Positions 1 to 12,195 of a stretch of 64,000 bases of DNA are shown one piece after another. The stretch is from Cerioporus squamosus. Its lineage: Eukaryota; Basidiomycota; Agaricomycetes; Polyporales; Polyporaceae. The translations under genes and the position numbers were made by a program. How positions within the stretch are numbered: position 1 is the stretch's first letter; each line of letters opens with the position of its first letter. A model generated the notes under the pieces. The model was not told where the DNA came from and searched no databases. It worked only from the letters and a program-made list of their open reading frames with translations. The stretch spans positions 1 through 64,000 of the forward strand of contig JABYQS010000083.1 of the NCBI GenBank assembly GCA_022592435.1, written 5' to 3'.

Positions 1-1
1 A

Positions 2-683
2 GTCGGAAGCCATGTCAACGAGAGGTGGCGCGACCCGGACAAGCCAATTCCCATGGAAGACGCGAAGACACCGTCGACGAGTTCGTATGCCTGGCACATC
101 GCCGGTGCTCGTATGGGCTTGACATCGGTCCAGTCGAGGTAATGCCATCGGGCGCGAAGTTCGAGGAGCCGCGCAAGGCGCTCCGCAGTCGAGAGATTGC
201 AGCCGACTCCGTCGACTAGGCCGTCGGCAGCAAGTTCGATTCGGTACTGCAGCTCGAGGGAATCGTTGATGACATCTCGCAGGACGGAGCAGACCTTAAA
301 GCTTGTCAGGCTTGCGGAGACGCGGATAAATCATCTTGATTACTTACCGCCTTGCAACGCAGCAGATCCAGAAGTTCAAGATGCTTGAGAAGTTCAACCA
401 GTAGTTCTTGGGGAAGCTGGACCAGGCCTATCATGACAGAGCGGTGGTCAAGATGTAATTTGGTTGACCGGTCGCCGTGGTCAGTACCGGTCAGTGCGGG
501 CCAGGTCCTGGTAAGTAAGTTAAGGTAAGTGATAAGTACTAGTACATAAGTACTCTCGAATGCCCGATCCGACCTCAGACGAAGTACCCACGCACAGCCA
601 CCTGCGAACCTTCATGGTGACGAGTACTTAGCACTACCGTGCACCTCCTCCTCCCTCCGTCTGCTCATCTCCTACCGTCATTC
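2..683 (+). other. Left-edge segment with a possible terminal exon, otherwise unassigned
   Basis: Frame 2 is open from base 2 to about 138 with coding-like composition (RWRDPDKPIPMEDAKTPSTS), followed by a GTAATG donor and a CAG acceptor at 188. Read through that 50-bp intron it stops at 217-219. This could be the 3' end of a gene entering from the left; the family was not recognised. From about 220 to 683 nothing convincing is seen on either strand, apart from short direct repeats of the taagta type near 515-550. This part probably holds the promoter of the F-box gene that follows. Confidence 0.25.
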
Positions 684-3153
684 ATGCCCTCCCATCCGCT
701 CATTGGTCTACCTCGGGAGCTACTTACATGTGCGCTGACCTTTCTCGAGCACAAAGATATACTCAGATGTAGAGGAGTGAGTGCCATTCACACTGCCCGT
801 TGCCACGCTTTTCACTGCGAAGAACGCAATGGTTATGGTCGGGAAAAAGGCCGATAAACTTCTAAAGAATATATACCGGGCCTGTAGAACTTATGTAGCA
901 GAGAAGTGAGCCTTTCCAGCCTCAGGAAAGGCCATGGCCTTTCCTTGGTCTGGATAGGTGCCACACCACTATCACTTCGGCAGCCTTGAACGGAAGATGC
1001 TCATGCATGTGTTCCTTATCCGTTGATATTGCCCGGTGATTTTGTCAGACTTAGGTTTGGACTGTATGCTCTCCTTCACGTCGAACGGAGACGTATCCAT
1101 CGCGCAGAGGGTGGTTAGCGCCCCATCACTAATCCCGGTCCGAGTGATGCGCCACTTTATGGATGATGCCCCGTCACATGTTCCTCCGCGGAAGTGTAGG
1201 AAACATATGTCGTGCTCATAGGGCCTCCGAACCATTCTTCTTGCATCTCCTTCCGTTGGCGCCTCGACTCGGAGTATATCATTGCGTATATGCCGAGTAT
1301 AATTCAATTCCTTTCCCACCAATCAGTGGAAGATCGCGTCGATTTGCTTATAAACTGAATGTTCCTCAGGTTTGCAAAACGCTCCAATCAACCATCGACC
1401 AGAGTGTAGGGCTGCTGTACCAAGTGCAACTTGAGATTGAAGGCCTCATCGATGGTCCCAAGGGCGGCCTATGCACGTCCGACCGTCTCAAGCTCCTGCT
1501 TGAGAGGCGTGATCGCTGGCTACGACTGGACTGGACGAACATCGTGACACTGGCCGCTCCCAAGCTGGTCCCGGAGACGCCACTCCCGTACGAGCTGCAG
1601 GGCGGGACGTTCTTCAACGTAACCACCTACAACGGGAAGTTCACGATGAACATGACCCGCTTACCGTCCACTGCGAATCCCACGCCGTCATACGAGAGCA
1701 AGGATTTCGAGAGCCAATACGTGGACATTGCGGTAGACCCATCGCAAGACCTTATGGTCGTGCTGGATGTGCTCGGCCGGTGGGTCTCCAATGCGTATGT
1801 TCCTACTTTTGGCCTGGGTACTCATAATTCCGCCAGCGTGCATGTATGGTCGCTGTCTACATGCGAAGCCCATCCGCTCGCTGACAAGCCGCTCATGCGA
1901 GAGGAAGGCACACCCGAGGCGCGCATGACGGGTTTGTCTATTGCCCGTGACCTCGTCGCCCTCGTCGAGTGGACAGGTCTAGTGAGCGCCACAATCTGGA
2001 ACTGGAAGACCGGGGCGATGATCCTTGTGAGTCCTCAAGTGCCTCTGAGTGCGCGGGTCTACCCACTGAGACCGATACACAGCACGGGCACGGGAACGAT
2101 CTGCCATACCTCGTCACTGGTCTCGCCTGGCTCTCTCCCGAAAAGTTCGCCGTCGCTGATGCAGAGACCAACTCTCTTCTCCTCTTCTCTCTGTCTCCCT
2201 ACGATTGCGTCTCGCCCAGGACGCCGTACACCTTTGCCACTCTCTTCCCCTACGTGCGTTTGCAGTTGCCACCTATTCACAACACATGGCACCTCTCCTT
2301 CTTCCAGTTGGAGACCACGCCGCTGCTCGCGTCCGTGCCCAATGACAGGCCGTTCATCCCCTCATCGGAGCAGAACATTGTCGTGTTCACGCTGCAGTAC
2401 GCGACCTCGGACCACTCGCAGGTTACGGGGAGATATCTGGGCTTCGTGCACGCACACCACCTCATGTCGCACCTGTCCGGTCGCGGTCCGCCACCCGAGC
2501 GGCTGGAGGATATCGAGTTTGTACCGTGGACGGAATGGGGCCCCCAGAACACGAGGATCATGCGGAACAGCTACTCAAGAGCGACCTATGCACGGTATGT
2601 CGATACCTGTCGTTCTGTCGTAACGCCCCGGCCACACGCTCATAATCCTTCCTAGCTACGTCCACGGGCAGCGAGTCGTCTATCCCAGCATCCGCGACCT
2701 GTACGACGACCACCGGATCCAGCTCATCGTCGTGCTCGACTTCAACCTCCACCCCAAGCGGCTGGAGCCCATCATCGGCGCGAATCGCCACCTGGAACGA
2801 TTCGACCGGATGAAGAAGATCGAGGTCGTGCGCGAGCCGGAGGTGCTGGAGCGCCGCGTTGCCGATGTGGGCGGGATGACAACGGTGCCCCCGCCACCGT
2901 TCGTTCAAAGGGTGACGACGCATCTGCCGTACGTGAAGACGGCGAAGGTGGTCGACAAGAGGGTCGAGAAAAGGCTGTCGCACTTCATGATGGACAGCGA
3001 GCGGTTGATAGAGCTGAACGTGAGTGCAGTGCTTTGCCTGTCGCAGTCCTTCATGCGTTGGGAGCCTCTGGTACTCACTGCTTGGTTTACTCGCAGCATC
3101 CTGACAGTCACGATGATCCGAACGACGCTCAAGCCCGCGTCTATACGTTCTAG
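684..3153 (+). CDS. F-box protein, Agaricomycete type, 5 exons, about 560 aa
   Basis: Exons 684-776, 1370-2026, 2083-2594, 2656-3019 and 3097-3153 join in phase with no internal stop. Residues 9-45 form the F-box (LPRELL, FLEHKDILRCR, VCKTLQ), the Skp1-binding part of an SCF ubiquitin ligase; the remaining ~510 residues are the substrate side and show no domain I can name. The motif VCKTLQSTIDQS right after the box is common in basidiomycete F-box proteins of this length. The ATG at 684 was preferred over an upstream in-frame start at 639 because it sits just before the box. The first intron is ten times longer than the others and splits the F-box. The substrate is unknown; the family call is strong. 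Confidence 0.82.
777..1369 (+). repeat. Oversized first intron containing a diverged dispersed repeat
   Basis: This 593-bp intron (donor GTGAGT, acceptor CCTCAG) interrupts the F-box, whereas the other introns of the gene are 56-77 bp. Bases 811 to about 1010 resemble 46821 to about 47010. Both start with ttcactgc(g/a)aagaacg, carry ccagcctcagg exactly 105 bases later, then a related ggt(c/c)tgga(t/g)aggtgc stretch and a second cagcctt block. Identity is modest (about 55-65% by eye), so this is an old copy. Terminal inverted repeats or a target duplication were not identified. Confidence 0.5.
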
Positions 3154-4146
3154 TCCGGTTGGTGCTTACTTACGTTGGCCCGGATATGCAGAGGGCGTTA
3201 ATCACATTCTCGATAACAGGTTATGTTGCGCAAGCTGTTGCACCCGCACACAGCGCGATATTCACTTAGTGCTTATCTCGTATCATTGCAACGCAGCGTT
3301 CAACCGCCGTTCAGAACCCTGTCAAGACCGCCGACGAACGCGGCGAAGGCGAAACCGCGCCTCGGAGATGAGGCTCACAAATTCGCAGCCTGAGAGCATT
3401 GAGCATATCCGGATGATGGCGGGATCGGGCAGGTTACCTCAGTAAGTACCATAGATGACACCATTGCGTGTCCATGCATCGATGCCCAGGAACGGTGTGG
3501 GGACCATCCATCCGATTGACCTCGAGCTCGCGTTATACCTCCGGTTTGTTTACTGGTACATCCGCGCGAAATATGGCAACTCAGCTACAGCTACTATACA
3601 GGCGCGTATCTACTTGAGTACCTCTCACTTCTCGCTCGCCGCCGCACATCCACCGGCTATTGCATCCCCCTCTCCGTCTTGGTATCCGGTGCGTATATCC
3701 CTCCGGTGGAAATGTGTCTCGCTCTAGAGGTGCGGCATGGTTGAGGCACCGCGGGAGGCTTCGCAAACGAAGATGGTCATCTACGCCACTGGCCGCCCGA
3801 ACATCCACAGCCTTCTGTTGCTGTCATTTTCGGCGCTGTGTACTGGTTTGTTTCGCTCTCTTTGCGCGTTCGCTGCTGACGGGGACAAGTCTAGAAATAA
3901 CCCTCTCGTTCGCGCCTGGAGTGATCGCAGTGTCCTGGACCTTTTCAATCAGGACAATGGTCAGAAATAGGTTCCTCAGCTCGCTGCCGACCTCCGGAGG
4001 CTATAGAACGACATCGCCGCCCTCCATCCGGATACAACACCGATGAGAGGGACGCAAGCAACGGGCTGGACAGTGGCATTGCGACACTTCCGCTCATCAG
4101 TCCTGGCGCTGTTTGCATGGCGCTCACCCCGCCGACTTGGAGCACC
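3154..4146. other. Intergenic, no supported gene
   Basis: Several short open frames lie here. One at 3890-3967 reads like a membrane helix (LEITLSFAPGVIAVSWTF) and may be debris of a transmembrane gene. None has a start, splice structure and stop that agree. The right end is the promoter of the next gene. Confidence 0.3.
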
Positions 4147-4154
4147 TATATAAA
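4147..4154 (+). promoter_or_regulatory. TATA box of the CBM19 gene
   Basis: tatataaa lies 127 bases upstream of the start codon at 4281 in an otherwise GC-rich promoter, a normal place for a fungal TATA element. A well-formed TATA box fits a strongly or conditionally expressed secreted-protein gene. Confidence 0.6.
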
Positions 4155-4280
4155 GCTCCGCGTCGCCTGTAGTGCCTCAGCGACCTGGAGTCAGCCAATA
4201 CATCCTACCCAGCCTCCAGCCTACCAGTACTCGACACGCCCCGCGTAGACCGCGTCATAATTCACGTCTTCACGATCACG

Positions 4281-5865
4281 ATGCAGCTCTCCGTTTTTGT
4301 CGCACTCTCCATGGCGCTGGCTGCCTCTGCCGGTCCAATTCACTTCGGCCGCGCCGCCTTCTCTCTCCAGAACGGCAAGGATGCCCTTGCACTGAAGTGA
4401 GTGCCTCATGTAACATGCCAGAGTCAACGGCCGCGTACTCACCCTCACACACCGCCTGCAGCCAGAAGTTCGCTACGCTCTCCGCGAGCTCTTCATGCAC
4501 CGCGGGCGAGAACGCCTGCATCGGGACACAGTTTGTCCAGTGCGTGAACGGCCAGTTCGTGACCACACCCTGCGCTGGTGGCTTGACGTGCGTCTCATGC
4601 TCGACCTCCGATTGATGGGAATTGCGACGAATAGTTGATGCGCTCTCGAGTAGTTGCGCTGCCCTTCCTTTGGTCAACTCTCCGGGAACCAGCATCACCT
4701 GCACGACTGCCGCCGACCGTGATGCTCGTATTGCCGCGACGGGCGCGACGCGCCGCCGCCGGGACGACGCCCAGGACGGCCCTGAAGCCCTCAGGCGGAA
4801 GAAGGGCAATGTCGGTGCTGGCGGCAAGAGTGGCAAGGGCGGCCAGGGTGGCAAGTCTGTAAGTGGAGGCCAGGGGGCTGCCACAGCGACTACAGTGGCT
4901 GGGGCGAGCTCCGCAGCCATCGGTGCCACAGGCACTTCTGCAGCGGCATCTTCTGCAGCTGCGGTGCGTCTACGCGTTGTTTCTGGTCTGGTGTCCCCTC
5001 GATACTGATTGCCTTTTGATGTTACAGACTAGCACTGCGAGCGCCGCGAATGGCACGGCAGCTGGTGGGATTCAGGCCAGCCAGGATGGTGGCGACCCGC
5101 AGAAGTCGCTGACGTTGCTGCAGTCGGTCATCGCCACCGGGTTCGCGAACGACGGCCAGGACCAGTGAGTGCTCGACTGCACTTAGTCTACTGACCAACG
5201 CCGAACCCAAAGGCTCATAATTGACTTCCCAGACCCGAGGCGGGCCAGGTCGCCTCGTTGACATCCACGAACAACTTCATCAACTTCTGCGCGACCGTGC
5301 CGGACAAGAAGATCACGAACGGGCTCCAGGTCAAGGAGGGCTCGTGCAACCCCGCGCCGATGGGCGTGATCGCGGCGACGACGAACATGCCCTCGTCTAA
5401 GTTCGTGTTCCCGACGAACAACGGCAAGGTCGCCGCGAACGCGAACTTCACCGTCCAGATGGCGATCAAGAACCTCGAGACGGGCAACTTCGTGAACGCG
5501 AACGCGAACTACTTCGCCGCCCCGCAGCAGGTGAACGCGCAGGGGAACATCCGGGGCCACTCGCACATCGTCATCGAGCAGCTCGCCGCGCTCGACTCGA
5601 CGGCGCCGACGGACCCGACCAAGTTCGCGTTCTTCAAGGGCCTGAACGCTAAGGACCAGGGCGGCGTCCTCACTGCCGACGTTGCTGGTCTCCCGGCCGG
5701 GGCGTACCGCATTGCCTCGATCAACACCGCTGCCAACCACCAGCCTGCGCTCGTCGCTGTTGCGCAGCACGGTGCTCTCGATGACATGGTCTAGTGAGTG
5801 TTCACATACCGATAAGTCTGGGAACCCTCCTCTTACCTCGTCCTTCCAGCTTCACCGTGGCTTGA
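4281..5865 (+). CDS. Secreted CBM19 (chitin-binding) protein with conserved basidiomycete C-terminal domain
   Basis: Exons 4281-4396, 4462-4587, 4654-4963, 5028-5164, 5233-5793 and 5850-5865 join in phase to 421 aa. Residues 1-18 are a signal peptide. Residues 51-97 hold six cysteines (51, 58, 66, 76, 82, 97) in the CBM19 pattern, with QFVQCVNGQF and LPLVNSPGTS; CBM19 binds chitin. A low-complexity linker follows (about 105-215): an Arg/Lys-rich patch (RRRRDD, RRKK), then Gly/Lys-rich and Ala/Ser/Thr-rich runs. Residues ~235-421 are a conserved secreted domain seen in many Agaricomycetes (NNFINFC, NLETGNF, GHSHIVIEQL, HQPALVAVAQHG), sometimes mislabelled as a ribosomal protein. The product probably acts at the cell wall or outside the cell. 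No catalytic residues were recognised, so a binding or structural role is inferred. The dibasic patch could be a Kex2 site. Confidence 0.85.
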
Positions 5866-6115
5866 GCTTGAGCACGCATCGTTATGGTTAGCCAAGATTG
5901 CTTTTGGGCGATACACATGTAGTACCTCAACTAATGGATGGGCTGTCTGTGCTGGGTCAAGAGGCAAGGATTGGCGTGCACCCGTCCAAGCATCACAACA
6001 ACGCCGGCACACGTCGCTAACACAAGGTCTATCGTACAAAACAGGCGCCACCGAAGAGCAAGGTCTACACACAGCGCGTCCCACAAAGCTAACACGCGAG
6101 ATGTCGGCTCTGCAG

Positions 6116-8481
6116 TCATGCTTTTGCCTCTACAGTCACTTGCGCCGCCTTCACGTCGTTCTCCGGATCTGGCGCGTCGATGCTCAACTCCTCCACTGCA
6201 GGTCACGGTCACAATGGGGTCAGTGCTTAGCCTGTGGCACTGACAGTGACAGGAAGGGAGGCGCACCTTGTATTTGTTTGATGGGTCCGGTGAACCACTT
6301 CCGCGCGCTGATGAGCCAGAAGCCAATCGAGTACACGATGACGATTCCCACTGCCACAATCGCGTAGTTGAGCGTCTGCGAGTCGACAGGGGTTCGCCTG
6401 GGGCAGGATGAACGCGATGGAGATGAACAGGATCCACACGCAGGCGGTGATGGCTACCGGGTAGGAGAACGGGCCGAGGTGGAAGGGCCCGCGCTTGAAG
6501 CGCCTCCGGTACACGACACGCAGCGCGATTGGGATGCCTGAACGACATGTAGGGTACACACAGCAGGTGGTCAGAGGACGACAAAATACTTGGCGAAGGC
6601 GGCTATGACCACAGACCATATGAGATGTACAACCCGATTGTTGCGATGCTGGTCGCCGCTGAGAACGCGACCGAGCTACCGAGACTGGGCAGGCCGAGGA
6701 TGAAACTCAGCGTGCATGCAAGCCACACTGTACGCCGCGGTGAGCACTGCTACTGACACCACTCGGGGCGGATGACATGACGAACCGGTTCGAACGGGGG
6801 ATTGAGTCTTCGGGTCGACCTTGTGGAATAGTTTGTGTCCTGGGATGCCGCCGTCGCGCGCGAATGCGTACATCATGCGGCTGTTGGACGTGACCGAGAA
6901 CGTCCCACAGAAGAACATGGCGCCGATGACTATCACCTGACCGCAGGGCGGTACGCGTCAGCGACGCGCCGGGCAAGGAACATGGAATAGAACTGACCAT
7001 AAGGACGATGGCCCCCTTCTCGCCGACCGTGTCCAAGAATATCTGCGCCACAGGCTGGCCAGTGGCGGAATTGACGGTACCATCGAGGTCCTGGATGGAG
7101 AACAGGAGGCCCAAGATGAGGAACCAGCCGAGGACGGCGGAGACTCCAATGGCCATGATGATGCCCACGGAGCCCGCCATCGCTGCGTTGTGCGTCTCCT
7201 CGGTCATCTGGTAGAGTATCCGTGCATCCGTCAGAGCATGCCACAAGAATATCGCCCGAGGATACCCACATGAGCGCTACCGTCAAACCCTGAGCATGTC
7301 AGCCATGTATGATCCGATGTGGGGACGGGAGCGGCGTCGACGTACCTGTGAGCGTGTACTGCGCCATCAGGATTCCGATCACCACGACGTACGCGGGGCT
7401 GGCGCGCTCGCTCCAGCCCACGCCGTCGACGCCCGTGTTATCTATGAAGGTCCGGAAGACGAACTTGGCGGACTGATGCGTGGGGGCGGCTGCGAGGATG
7501 GCTATGACAACAGCAGTCGTCCCGACGGCGTGCCACCAGATAGAGACGTTGTTGATGTACTTCAGGAGGTGCACGCCGAAGGTGTTGATGAGGCCCTGGC
7601 AAATGAGCACTCCAGCGTAGATGCCGATTGTGATACGTGGCTCGGGGACAAAATCGGTGTTGAAAGTCGCAAGTGTAGAGATGAAGTTCGCCACTGCAAA
7701 GCTGGACTCACAAGTCAACCTATTTTCGGGAGAGAGTGTGGAACAAAACACGTACCTGATGCCCGTTGTTACTGCGACTTGTCCCAGAAGGTTGAACCAG
7801 CCAGTAACCCAAGATGCGAGCGCGGCATCTTTGGGTTCGGAAAGCATGGCTGCCCAGTAATATGGCCCTCCACTTGTCGGGTGCGCGCTACAGACCTCTG
7901 GAGATGGGTTCGCAGGGAGTACGCCACAGTTACTCCTTGACACGCACCTCCCATTGCAAGACCAACCAAGATTGTGAAGAAGGCTAAGAGGACAGGTCAA
8001 GTCATGTCGGGATAGGTCACGTAGTTGCTATACTCACAGACGACTAGAATCCCCATACCATCACCGCCGGACCACCGGTATTCTACACGAGCATGACCGT
8101 TGGCTCTCCGTACTGTCAAGACGCGAGAAGAGGCACGCACCAGCCCATAGAGGAACAGAGAAGGAACGCCGGTGATGACACTGATGATCGAGAAGGACAC
8201 GCCGAAGTTCTGCAAACGAGGTTGCGTCAATCACGAAGTTCTTGCGCGATGCGCGACCTCAAACAACTGTTCAAGGCATGTATAGGCCAGCACTTGCCTG
8301 TAGGAGCGTGAGGTCGCGTCTATCCGATTCCCCGTGTCAGACGGCAACGCGGCAAACCAAAGACTTCTGCAACTCACTTGAGCTCCTGCTTGTATCCCAT
8401 CTGCGCCAGTTGCCTCTCATCATCTATGACAACCGTCGGGGTCGCCGACGCGTGTTTCTCCACCGAAGACGCGTCCGTCAT
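6116..8481 (-). CDS. Amino-acid/GABA permease (APC superfamily), 13 exons, two single-base frameshifts
   Basis: Exons, read 5' to 3' on the minus strand: 8378-8481, 8298-8319 (22 nt), 8141-8209, 8038-8082, 7948-7983, 7756-7897, 7346-7701, 7270-7289 (20 nt), 6998-7207, 6786-6936, 6617-6727, 6267-6537, 6116-6195. The product has the order of the Uga4/GABA-permease group: QLAQMGYKQEL, NFGVSFSIISVITGVPSL, VCSAHPTSGGPYYWAA, MTEETHNAA, NSRMMYAFARDGG and a C-terminal RKWFTGP, with about 12 membrane helices. It should import amino acids or GABA at the plasma or vacuolar membrane. The intron at 8210-8297 starts with GC (GCAAGT). The frame breaks twice: one base is missing in the C run at 8051-8054 and one is extra in the G run at 6389-6392 (plus-strand letters). 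Either the sequence is wrong at two homopolymers or the gene is newly dead. Confidence 0.85.
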
Positions 8482-9007
8482 GGCTGGTCGTCGAGGTCGT
8501 GAACAAAGGTGGTGGTGGATATCGTCGAGCCGCTATCGTGCGATGGTTCTGACCGTAGATACATCCTGTCGCTCAAGCCGGGAAGATAACGTGGGCTCTC
8601 GCGAACGACGCCCGCGAGTGGTGGGATCCTGGGAAGCCTGGAGGAACATGATTGCCGGTTCCTCTCTTTAGCCAATGACAACAATCTGCAGATTGCCGCT
8701 TCCGCCGGGAAGCGCAGCGCAGCGCCAAGCCTCGCTCTCTTATCGCTCCGAACATGTTTCCCGAATCCCAGCACTCCGAAAACCACACTTGAACCACACG
8801 TCTGAGTCGGTCTGACTGCACTCCGGACTACATAGTGTGTACGCCGCGGTGATTTCGACTCCTATTCTACCACCACTGACTGTGACTAGGAACCACCCCC
8901 CGCCGATGTCCCCAGTTTGAAAACGACCGCAATCAGACTCGTCAGGAGAAGAGGAACCGACGAAGAGGTTGCGCTCTCTCGAGCAGGATACACCCGGCAG
9001 TCCTAGC
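8482..9007. promoter_or_regulatory. Divergent promoter region between permease and NTPase genes
   Basis: About 526 bp separate the two opposite start codons (8481 minus, 9008 plus). No gene is seen; the open frames here are short. It must carry both promoters. No clear TATA element was found. Confidence 0.4.
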
Positions 9008-12000
9008 ATGGCTTTGCCGACAGACCCAAGTAACTCACCGCACTCGATCGCCGAGGGTCGCAACCATCCACCCGGATTGACAGCGAAAGAGTATGAAACC
9101 TACTTGAACATGATCGAACCCCTCTCCAACAGCGCGGCGCAATCAGAGCCCGTCTTGACGCTCATATTGAACCTCATCGCCCTGCACAAGCCCGAGCTTT
9201 CTGTCAATCGCGACCCACCCGAGAAGATTCTTGAGTACGATCCCCAACTCAAGAGCGACATAGAACAGCGGAACTTCGCAAAGGTGTTGAACTCACGTAA
9301 GTGCTAGTGTGCGCTGTTCGCCGGCATCGATAATCTGATTAGAATTGGTTGGATAGGTACCCTCTTCAAGACACCAGAGCCTTCACCAAGGCCACATCCG
9401 CTCAGGCGAGCTCGATGGAGCCTCACGGATCCACGAGGTCTGTGGCAGCCTTCGTTTGGCTTTCATACACTCACGTTGTCGATCCCAGTGGTCGTTGCTG
9501 CTTGGCAGGAGGAGTTCGTAGGGAAACCTGATGCGCTTGAGAGCGTAATTCGAACCTACATGGATCAATTGAAGAGTTACAGGAAATACGCTTGCTATGC
9601 CGCATTCACGCAGTCCTCGGGTACCGGAAAGTTGCGCATGGTCGACGAGATTGCAAAAACGATATTCTGCCTGCCTATCAACCTTGGCGTAAACGGTCTG
9701 TCGCGCAAACGGTACTCTTTGTCGGAAAGACACTGACCTGACCATGTCCGATCAGCTTTCCCGCCGGCGAATATCGAGGCTCGTATTAGTATGGTTCTCC
9801 CGTTCGCAGTCGCAACACGCAAACGTGCGGCTCCGAAGAATCCACGCCTTCATGTATGCTCTCTTTGAGATAGCACTGGGGCGTGTGAAGTCTATCGGCT
9901 CAGACAGTATGTCGTTGTTTCAGATGCCTGCATGCTGGCCGGGTCAGTGCTCACTACAGCTGCACAGCCGCATTGAAGTATGCGCAGATTGCGTGCGAGT
10001 TCCGCAACAGCATGAGCGAAGCCATGGAGTACGATGAGCACGGTGGGTACCGGCGGAAGTTTTATGAGGACGTGTGCGAACTCGCGGAAGCGGTACGCGT
10101 TTGGTTTTCATCTTGAATGATTCCGAGTCCTGACTTCAGCCAGATTTTGTCGAGAAAATCGCCCGAGGAGAACAGGCCGTTCACCACAGCCGGCGGTAGC
10201 TCAACTCATATCGTCGACGTTCAGTCAAACACTGGTTAGCGTGCTCGTTTCATGCCCATATGCTCGCGCCAAGGTTGCTGAAAGGCAGAAATTCACTAGG
10301 CGACGTGGCGACCGCTGCGCGAGCGTTGACTACGTACCTTTCGTCGACTCTTCCTGGTGGTGCCCGGCAGTCGCGCGAATCTCAACCACTTGTCATGCTG
10401 TGCTTTGACGAGGCGCAGCTGCTCATCGAACCCGATGAGTACAGCAGCACTGTGCTCTTCCCAGATATGCGGCATGCTCTCCACATGATCAGCGAGCTGC
10501 CTATTCTTGCCCTCTTCCTCACGAAAGTGATTCAAGTCGAACAATTCCCTCCGGTGCCACAGCTCAGTAGCTCAGCTCGAATCGTGCCAAAGGATCCGCG
10601 TCCATTTGAGCCTATTGTGCTGACACCACTCGACGTATTAGCGCAGCGTGGCACGGCGGATAAGGCTTGGACGCTGCAAGAGGTTGCCTCCACATATCAC
10701 ATGGTCCATCTGGGCCGTCCGTTGTAAGTCATACATTGTCGATCCATCAGCGCTCCAACTGAGTCTTACATCTGCAGGTTTGCCGCCATGTACGACGTCG
10801 CGCGAGATGACGACGAACTCGGAGACCTTAGTATCGAGTTTGCCGGCCAGAAGCTCTTGAGGCACGTTCATCCTGCATTTCAAAACCTGAACTGGCGACA
10901 AGCACTGGCCTGCATCTCCGTCCGAATTCCGATCAAGTTCAATCCAATCCTCCTATCGAACTCCTACGACCCAGAGCATGAAGTCGAGCGCTCAATGGTA
11001 GCTGACCACCTGCGTCTACTGCTGTACACTGGCATCGGTTTTACCCCCATCCTCACCACTTCCGCCTCCAAAGCGTTGCTTGCAGAGGCTGCGTACCGTA
11101 CGATGGTCCGTAAAAGGTGGCAGAGAGGTGAAGCCGAGGCATTGTACCTCCGTAAGGGCCTGAATCCATTCAAAGTAATCGCCTACGACCTTCGGTCTTC
11201 CCTCCTCGATTTCGGCTCAGGGGAGTGTTTACGACCGCACTCCTGCTGCTGTAAGCGCGCGATTGCGCGACAACTATCCTTCTGAGAATCCGCGACCCGT
11301 ATCCCGGAGAATCCGAGACCGACCCAAGCGCGGCCAGGTCTGACACGCACGACGGTGCCTCCAAGCGGCGCATTGTCACCGTAGGGCAATTCCTGCAGTC
11401 GCTCCTCGGCGAGTCTCACTACAGCGCATGCGCAGGCAGTCTCCCACGTGTTTACAAGAGTGCCGAAGACTCCTCGACGTGGCTCGGGGACGCGTTCCAG
11501 AACGGGCACATCTACTTCAACCACTTCATCAAGGCGCTGAGCTCCACTGTGGTGAACCAGAAGTACCTCCGCCTTGCCATCTCGCGCGGCGCCGCGATCA
11601 TATGCGCAGAGACAGTCCCGTCGGCGTCGACATCGTCATCCCCGTCCTGTTCGGTACCGTCTTGGCAAAGGAGAAAGCGACGGCGATCTTGATCCACGCG
11701 AGCAACAGCCGGCACTACGGCGCGAAGGTGCAGTACTCGGTCTTCGCGAACATGAACCCTTACAGATGCGGCTTGTTTGCCGGCGACGTCGAGAACCCGC
11801 CCCCGGTCTTGCGCATGGACTTCGCGCTTGCCTCTCAAGAATCGACTGTGAACCCGCCAAGCCAGGGCCAGGGCGAGGGACAGTCGCAGCAGACGAAGAA
11901 GCGGAACAACGCCAAGTTCACCGCTTACGAGATCTGGTGCGCGGGGGCGTCGCACGAGACCTTCGCGGTGGTTCAGGAGGACGAGGATGAAGACATAGCG

Positions 12001-12195
12001 AAGGTCCTCAAGCAGCTGCGGGAACCACGCGACATTCTGGCGGCGGATAACTTCAGCGAGCAAGCACGACATGCCGTACGGCAGATGCAACCACTTGTTT
12101 CGACAAAACGAGACCACGTAGCCCAGTTTGCTGATCCGCCGAGCAAGGAAGAATATCCGATTGCGGAAGATGCAGACGAAGGTAATCTCGAGTAG
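9008..12195 (+). CDS. P-loop NTPase of an expanded Agaricomycete family, probably degenerate
   Basis: Supported exons: 9008-9296, 9357-9688, 9756-9906, 9968-10092, 10144-10234, 10300-10723, then from 10778, with the last long open frame ending at 12195. Features in order: a Walker A-like loop SSGTGK at about 9617-9634, the HAFMYALFE helix, a Walker B-like LVMLCFDEAQ at about 10390-10420, LGRPLF, and an acidic/Gln-rich C-terminus. This layout is a lineage-expanded basidiomycete NTPase family; its function is unknown. The Walker A lysine is followed by Leu, not the usual Ser/Thr, which should weaken Mg-nucleotide binding. The frame also breaks between about 11205 and 11290: a shift near FGSG, then a TAA that only an unusually short 36-bp intron could remove. 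Near 9756 the best family match (FPPAN) is in another frame. I think this copy is decaying, but sequence error is possible. Confidence 0.6.
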
